Source: an uncultured Prevotellaceae bacterium
GTDB taxonomy: Bacteria; Bacteroidota; Bacteroidia; Bacteroidales; Bacteroidaceae
NCBI GenBank assembly: GCA_937891085.1
Contig: CALAEY010000101.1
Coordinates: 1-8,703 of the forward strand
Reading direction: 5' to 3'
DNA: 8,703 nt
Shown: piece after piece, positions 5,442-8,703 of the stretch
Numbering within the stretch: position 1 is the stretch's first letter
Layout of the letters: each line of letters starts with the position of its first letter
Translations under genes and position numbers: made by a program
Notes under the pieces: generated by a model
Seen by the model: the letters and a program-made list of their open reading frames with translations, nothing else
The model's database searches: none
Told to the model about the DNA's origin: nothing

Positions 5442-5859
5442 CATCGTTATAAACCAAGAAAACCTCGTCCTTCACAGCGTTAGGGAGTTGGATTTCACGC
5501 AGTTGCAGACTCCGCACCCATCCAGGCACATCTTTCGGAAGCATCGTCTCGAAGACTTCGCGGAACTCGGCTTCTTCTTCTTCCGTGTAGGCATCGCCTT
5601 CCTTCCCTTTGAAGCGGTCCAGTTCCTCATCGTCATAGTATTCTATGCCCTTACTGCCATTGAGCACGCAGTCGAGCTCACACAGTCCGCCTTCTTCCAC
5701 GGCACAAGATTCAGCACCACAGTCGGTTACCATCTTCACCTCAGGCATTTTCTCCAGCTCTCCGCGCTCCACTTTCTGGCGCAGACGCTTATTGCGGATG
5801 CTGCCTGCAATGGCTGCTACCACACCCAGAAGGATCAGACTTATAATCAGAACGTACAT
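5428..5859 (-). CDS. Hypothetical membrane-anchored protein with four clustered cysteines
   Basis: The product is 143 residues from the ATG at 5859. A longer reading from 5913 would start upstream of the predicted promoter box, so the shorter start is preferred. Residues 2-19 form one hydrophobic helix followed by a basic stretch (RNKRLRQK), which suggests an N-in anchor and an exported or cytosolic tail. Cysteines at 47, 52, 60 and 64 form C-X4-C-X7-C-X3-C, a possible metal site or disulfide set. The rest is acidic (DDEELDRF, TEEEEAEF). I do not recognise a named function. It is the first gene of a minus-strand group with tsaE. It ends in TGA, backed up by an in-frame TAA eight codons later inside the heptamer repeat (5404-5406). 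Confidence 0.7.
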   Translation of the reverse strand: MYVLIISLILLGVVAAIAGSIRNKRLRQKVERGELEKMPEVKMVTDCGAESCAVEEGGLCELDCVLNGSKGIEYYDDEELDRFKGKEGDAYTEEEEAEFREVFETMLPKDVPGWVRSLQLREIQLPNAVKDEVFLVYNDEIHN

Positions 5860-5871
5860 CTCTTTTTCTCT

Positions 5872-5908
5872 TTTGTGTGCAAAGGTAATAATATTTTCTA
5901 TATCTTTG
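5872..5908 (+). promoter_or_regulatory. Promoter for the transglutaminase-like lipoprotein gene
   Basis: A perfect TAnnTTTG box, TATCTTTG, lies at 5901-5908. The best upstream TTTG (5872-5875) is 25 bases away, longer than usual. The transcript would start near 5915, giving a leader of about 80 bases. It overlaps the minus-strand promoter. Confidence 0.4.
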
Positions 5909-5914
5909 CTCAAA
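5880..5914 (-). promoter_or_regulatory. Promoter for the hypothetical-tsaE group
   Basis: On the minus strand TACCTTTG (5887-5880) matches TAnnTTTG exactly, and TTTG (5914-5911) lies 23 bases upstream, slightly long. The transcript would start close to 5873, about 14 bases before the ATG at 5859. Confidence 0.5.
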
Positions 5915-5995
5915 ATCTGATTCTACTTCCTCTTCTGGGCAGCAGGATGGTTTTTCAATACAGTAATAGGTTTCATCACAAGTTTGTTTTAGTAT

Positions 5996-8689
5996 ATGAA
6001 GGTTCGTCAGTGGTTTGGCACTATAGGGGCAGCCCTTTTTCTCAGTTGCCTTTTTTCATGTTCCCCGTTAGGAAAAAATAATTTCCTAACTGGAGAAAAA
6101 TTCCGCGCTCGCGTGGAAAGTGATTTTTCGCAGAAGATGGAGTTGGTGGGAGAGCAGTTCTTCGATACCGTTTCCCTGCATCCCACACTTGCAGAGACAG
6201 AGGCACTGAAGTTCCTCTATGCCTACATGCCATTGGGCGATGTGACCGATTACTCCACCGCTTTCTATCTGGATAATGTACGCACGGCTTTCAAGGCGCG
6301 TGAAGAGATGCCTTGGGGAATCACTATCCCCGAACTGATCTTCCGCCATTTCGTTTTGCCACTTCGTGTGAACAATGAGAATCTGGATGATTTCCGCACG
6401 TTGTATTATGAAGAACTGAAGCAGCGCGTAGAGGGTTTGAGTATGCAGGAGGCCATCTTAGAGGTGAATCATTGGTGCCATGAGCATGTCACTTACCAAC
6501 CATCTGATGCCCGCACCACTTCTCCAATGGCTACGATGCTGGCAGCATACGGGCGTTGTGGAGAGGAAAGCACCTTCACCGTGGCTGCTCTTCGCACCAT
6601 AGGCATCCCTGCCCGTCAGGTGTATACCCCTCGTTGGGCTCATACAGATGATAATCATGCGTGGGTAGAAGCTTGGGCCGATGGACAGTGGTGGTTTATG
6701 GGCGCTTGCGAACCAGAGCCTGTCTTGAATCTTGGATGGTTCAATGCGCCAGCTTCTCGTGCCATGCTGATGCACACCCGTGTTTTTGGCCATTATGAAG
6801 GTCCAGAGGAGCAGATGCTCGAAACGCCTACGTTCACGGAAATCAACCTTATCGACAACTATGGCTCTACCTCCATGCTCCAGTTCTTGATTGTTGATGC
6901 AGAGGGAAATCCTGTGCCAGAAGCCAAGGTGGACTATATGATTTACAACTATGCAGAGTTCTGCCCTGTAGTGACGAAATATGCCGATGAAAAGGGACAA
7001 ACTTTCCTTTCTGCTGGTAAGGGCGACATGCTGGTTTGGGCCTCAAAAGAGGGAAACTATGGCTATGCCAAGGCAGCCTTTGGAGGTTCTGAGGAGAGTG
7101 TCACTATCGTCTTAGATCGAAAGGCTTCGACAGATGCGTTGCAGCAAGCTTTCCCTCTGGAGCAGATTGATGTGGTGCCTCCTGTAGAGCAAGCCCAACT
7201 TCCTGAGGTGTCTGAGACTATGCGTCAGGAGAATAATCGTCGCTTTGCTTATGAAGACTCTCTGCGTCAGGCTTATATGAGTACGTTCCTTAGCAGCGAT
7301 GAGGCACTCCGCATCGCAGAGTCTTTGGGCTTTAAAGATAAGGAACGTGCGTTGGCAGCCAGCTATCTGGAGAAGTCGAGAGGCAATCATGCCGTTATCC
7401 GTCAGTTCCTGGTACATGGCGACCTGAGTCTGCTCCAGTACCTCAGCGACAAGGATTTGCGTGACATTTCCACAGAGGTGTTGGAAGATTATTACAACTA
7501 TACCCCACAGGGTGCTTTCCTCAATCCGCGTGTTGAAGATGAAATGCTGGTGCCTTTCAAGCAATACCTCTCTGCAAATATCCCTGCTACTTTGCAGGCT
7601 GCTTTCAAGGAGAATCCTGCCAACTTAGTGCGTTGGTGTCAAGAAAACATCCGTGTAGTGGATGAGGCTGGAGAGCAACGCTATGCCATCTCTGCACCAG
7701 GGGTTTGGAAATCACGAGTAGCCAATGCGCGCTCACGCGACATCTTCTTCGTGAATGTGGCACGCCTCATGGGTATCGATGCCCGCAAGGATGCGGTGAC
7801 AGGTAAGGTGCAGTATCTATCTGAGGGAAATTGGATAGATGTCGACTTTGAGGCCACTTCTCAAAAGGCTGCTCCACAAGGTACGTTGGTGCTGCGCTAT
7901 CAACCAGTTGCAGGACTTGATAATCCGCAGTATTACAGCCATTTCACGCTCTCCAAGATAGAAGATGGACAGACGCATCTGCTCAGTTTTGATGAAGGTC
8001 AGGTGGATATGGGAGGCGGAGTGAGCTGGTCGAATACCTTCAAGAACGGCACCATGCTTGATGAAGGAACCTATCTCTTGGTCACAGGCCGTCGTATGGC
8101 CAGTGGAAACGTAGCATCGACCCTACAGATTTTCAATGTGAAGGCTGGGGAAACCACCACACTCGACCTTGTCATTCGTGAGAGCACGGAGAGTGAAGTG
8201 GCTGTGATTGGCTCTTTCGATTCTGAAACGAAATACATCGCTTTGCCAGATGGAAAGGAGCAGAGCATCCTCTCGCAGACAGGGCGTGGCTACTTTGTCA
8301 TTGGCTTGCTGGGAGTAGGGCAGGAGCCCACCAATCATGCGCTGCGTGACATTGCCAAGTTGAAGGCCGACCTTGATAAGTGGGGCCGTCCGTTTGTGCT
8401 ACTCTTCCCAGATGAGGCCCAAGCGCGTAAGTTCAATGCTGCAGATTATGGCGAATTGCCTGCCAACACAGCCTTTGGCATTGATAAGGATGGGGCGATT
8501 CTGAAGCAGATTCAGCGGGAAATGAAGCTCACGAATGCCAACCTTCCCGTCTTCATCATCGCTGATACGTTCAATCGGGTGGTCTTCATCTCCCAAGGCT
8601 ACACCATCGGACTTGGGGAGCAGCTGCAGCAAGTGGCGATGAAAATTAATAATGATTATCCGCAACCAGCCGATAGGTTTCTATTGTAG
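5996..8689 (+). CDS. Transglutaminase-like lipoprotein with C-terminal thioredoxin-like region
   Basis: The product is 897 residues. Residues 1-22 are a lipoprotein signal peptide ending in LFSC (Cys22; LSC at 18 is an alternative), so it is probably anchored in an outer or inner membrane facing the periplasm or surface. Residues about 145-245 are a transglutaminase/protease-like core: YGRCGEES carries the nucleophile Cys188 and DNHAWVEAW the His221. The third triad position falls in WWFMGACEPEP, where the usual Asp is replaced, a pattern I associate with this Bacteroidota family. From about 285 a carboxypeptidase-regulatory-like beta domain follows (FLIVDAEGNPVPEAKVDY), then a second domain around 520-640, and the last 150 residues look thioredoxin-like without a CxxC motif. 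Likely role: peptide or cell-wall-associated hydrolysis, not transamidation. It ends in TAG, has no internal TGA, and uses CGA for only 2 of 46 Arg. Confidence 0.85.
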   Translation: MKVRQWFGTIGAALFLSCLFSCSPLGKNNFLTGEKFRARVESDFSQKMELVGEQFFDTVSLHPTLAETEALKFLYAYMPLGDVTDYSTAFYLDNVRTAFKAREEMPWGITIPELIFRHFVLPLRVNNENLDDFRTLYYEELKQRVEGLSMQEAILEVNHWCHEHVTYQPSDARTTSPMATMLAAYGRCGEESTFTVAALRTIGIPARQVYTPRWAHTDDNHAWVEAWADGQWWFMGACEPEPVLNLGWFNAPASRAMLMHTRVFGHYEGPEEQMLETPTFTEINLIDNYGSTSMLQFLIVDAEGNPVPEAKVDYMIYNYAEFCPVVTKYADEKGQTFLSAGKGDMLVWASKEGNYGYAKAAFGGSEESVTIVLDRKASTDALQQAFPLEQIDVVPPVEQAQLPEVSETMRQENNRRFAYEDSLRQAYMSTFLSSDEALRIAESLGFKDKERALAASYLEKSRGNHAVIRQFLVHGDLSLLQYLSDKDLRDISTEVLEDYYNYTPQGAFLNPRVEDEMLVPFKQYLSANIPATLQAAFKENPANLVRWCQENIRVVDEAGEQRYAISAPGVWKSRVANARSRDIFFVNVARLMGIDARKDAVTGKVQYLSEGNWIDVDFEATSQKAAPQGTLVLRYQPVAGLDNPQYYSHFTLSKIEDGQTHLLSFDEGQVDMGGGVSWSNTFKNGTMLDEGTYLLVTGRRMASGNVASTLQIFNVKAGETTTLDLVIRESTESEVAVIGSFDSETKYIALPDGKEQSILSQTGRGYFVIGLLGVGQEPTNHALRDIAKLKADLDKWGRPFVLLFPDEAQARKFNAADYGELPANTAFGIDKDGAILKQIQREMKLTNANLPVFIIADTFNRVVFISQGYTIGLGEQLQQVAMKINNDYPQPADRFLL

Positions 8690-8703
8690 ATTCGATGCCC
8701 AAA

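Overview
The window looks like a member of the Bacteroidota, probably Bacteroidales/Prevotella-like. The signs are several promoter look-alikes of the form TTTG-N(18-25)-TAnnTTTG, no purine-rich Shine-Dalgarno sites, lipobox proteins with a Gly/Asp-rich start, AT-rich heptamer repeats between genes, and families such as the Imm17-like membrane protein. The exact 55-base match between the first bases and 3651-3705 equals a common assembly k-mer length, so position 1 may be a contig end.

The central observation is a gene hidden from standard translation. On the minus strand, from an ATG at 3116 to a TAA at 747, one reading frame of 789 codons has no TAA and no TAG but 35 in-frame TGA codons. 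Read with TGA as an amino acid it is a coherent protein: an N-terminal signal or lipobox segment, tandem Ig-like repeats, an Ig-like domain that runs straight through a TGA, and a roughly 470-residue C-terminal region that may be subtilase-like. Residue contexts and composition point to glycine. About 400 bp away, divergently transcribed, are two class II-shaped tRNA genes. The first (3514-3606) has anticodon UCA, which reads UGA, and a glycine-tRNA-like body (G1-C72, C2-G71, U73) with an added long variable arm. The second (3614-3704) has anticodon UCG, which reads CGA, a codon enriched in the AT-rich part of the recoded gene. I infer a local recoding module, with UGA read as Gly and possibly altered CGA decoding.

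Layout: 1-54 is the 3' part of a second UCG tRNA. 145-624 (+) is a polyvalent-kinase-like gene cut short at a UGA. 747-3116 (-) is the recoded surface protein. 3117-3513 is a spacer with a terminator-like hairpin (minus strand) and the tRNA promoter (plus strand). 3514-3707 holds the two tRNAs. 3711-4712 (+) is an RNase III-like/dsRNA-binding protein immediately behind them, perhaps on the same transcript.

The right half is ordinary chromosome-like DNA. A minus-strand cluster carries a membrane-anchored hypothetical protein, tsaE (tRNA t6A synthesis) and an Imm17-like membrane protein. A plus-strand 897-residue transglutaminase-like lipoprotein follows, divergent from that cluster across a shared promoter region. 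These genes use GGN for glycine and have no internal UGA. Two of them end in UGA, each with an in-frame TAA or TAG within eight codons, so UGA seems to remain a stop for host-type genes while acting as sense in the recoded gene.
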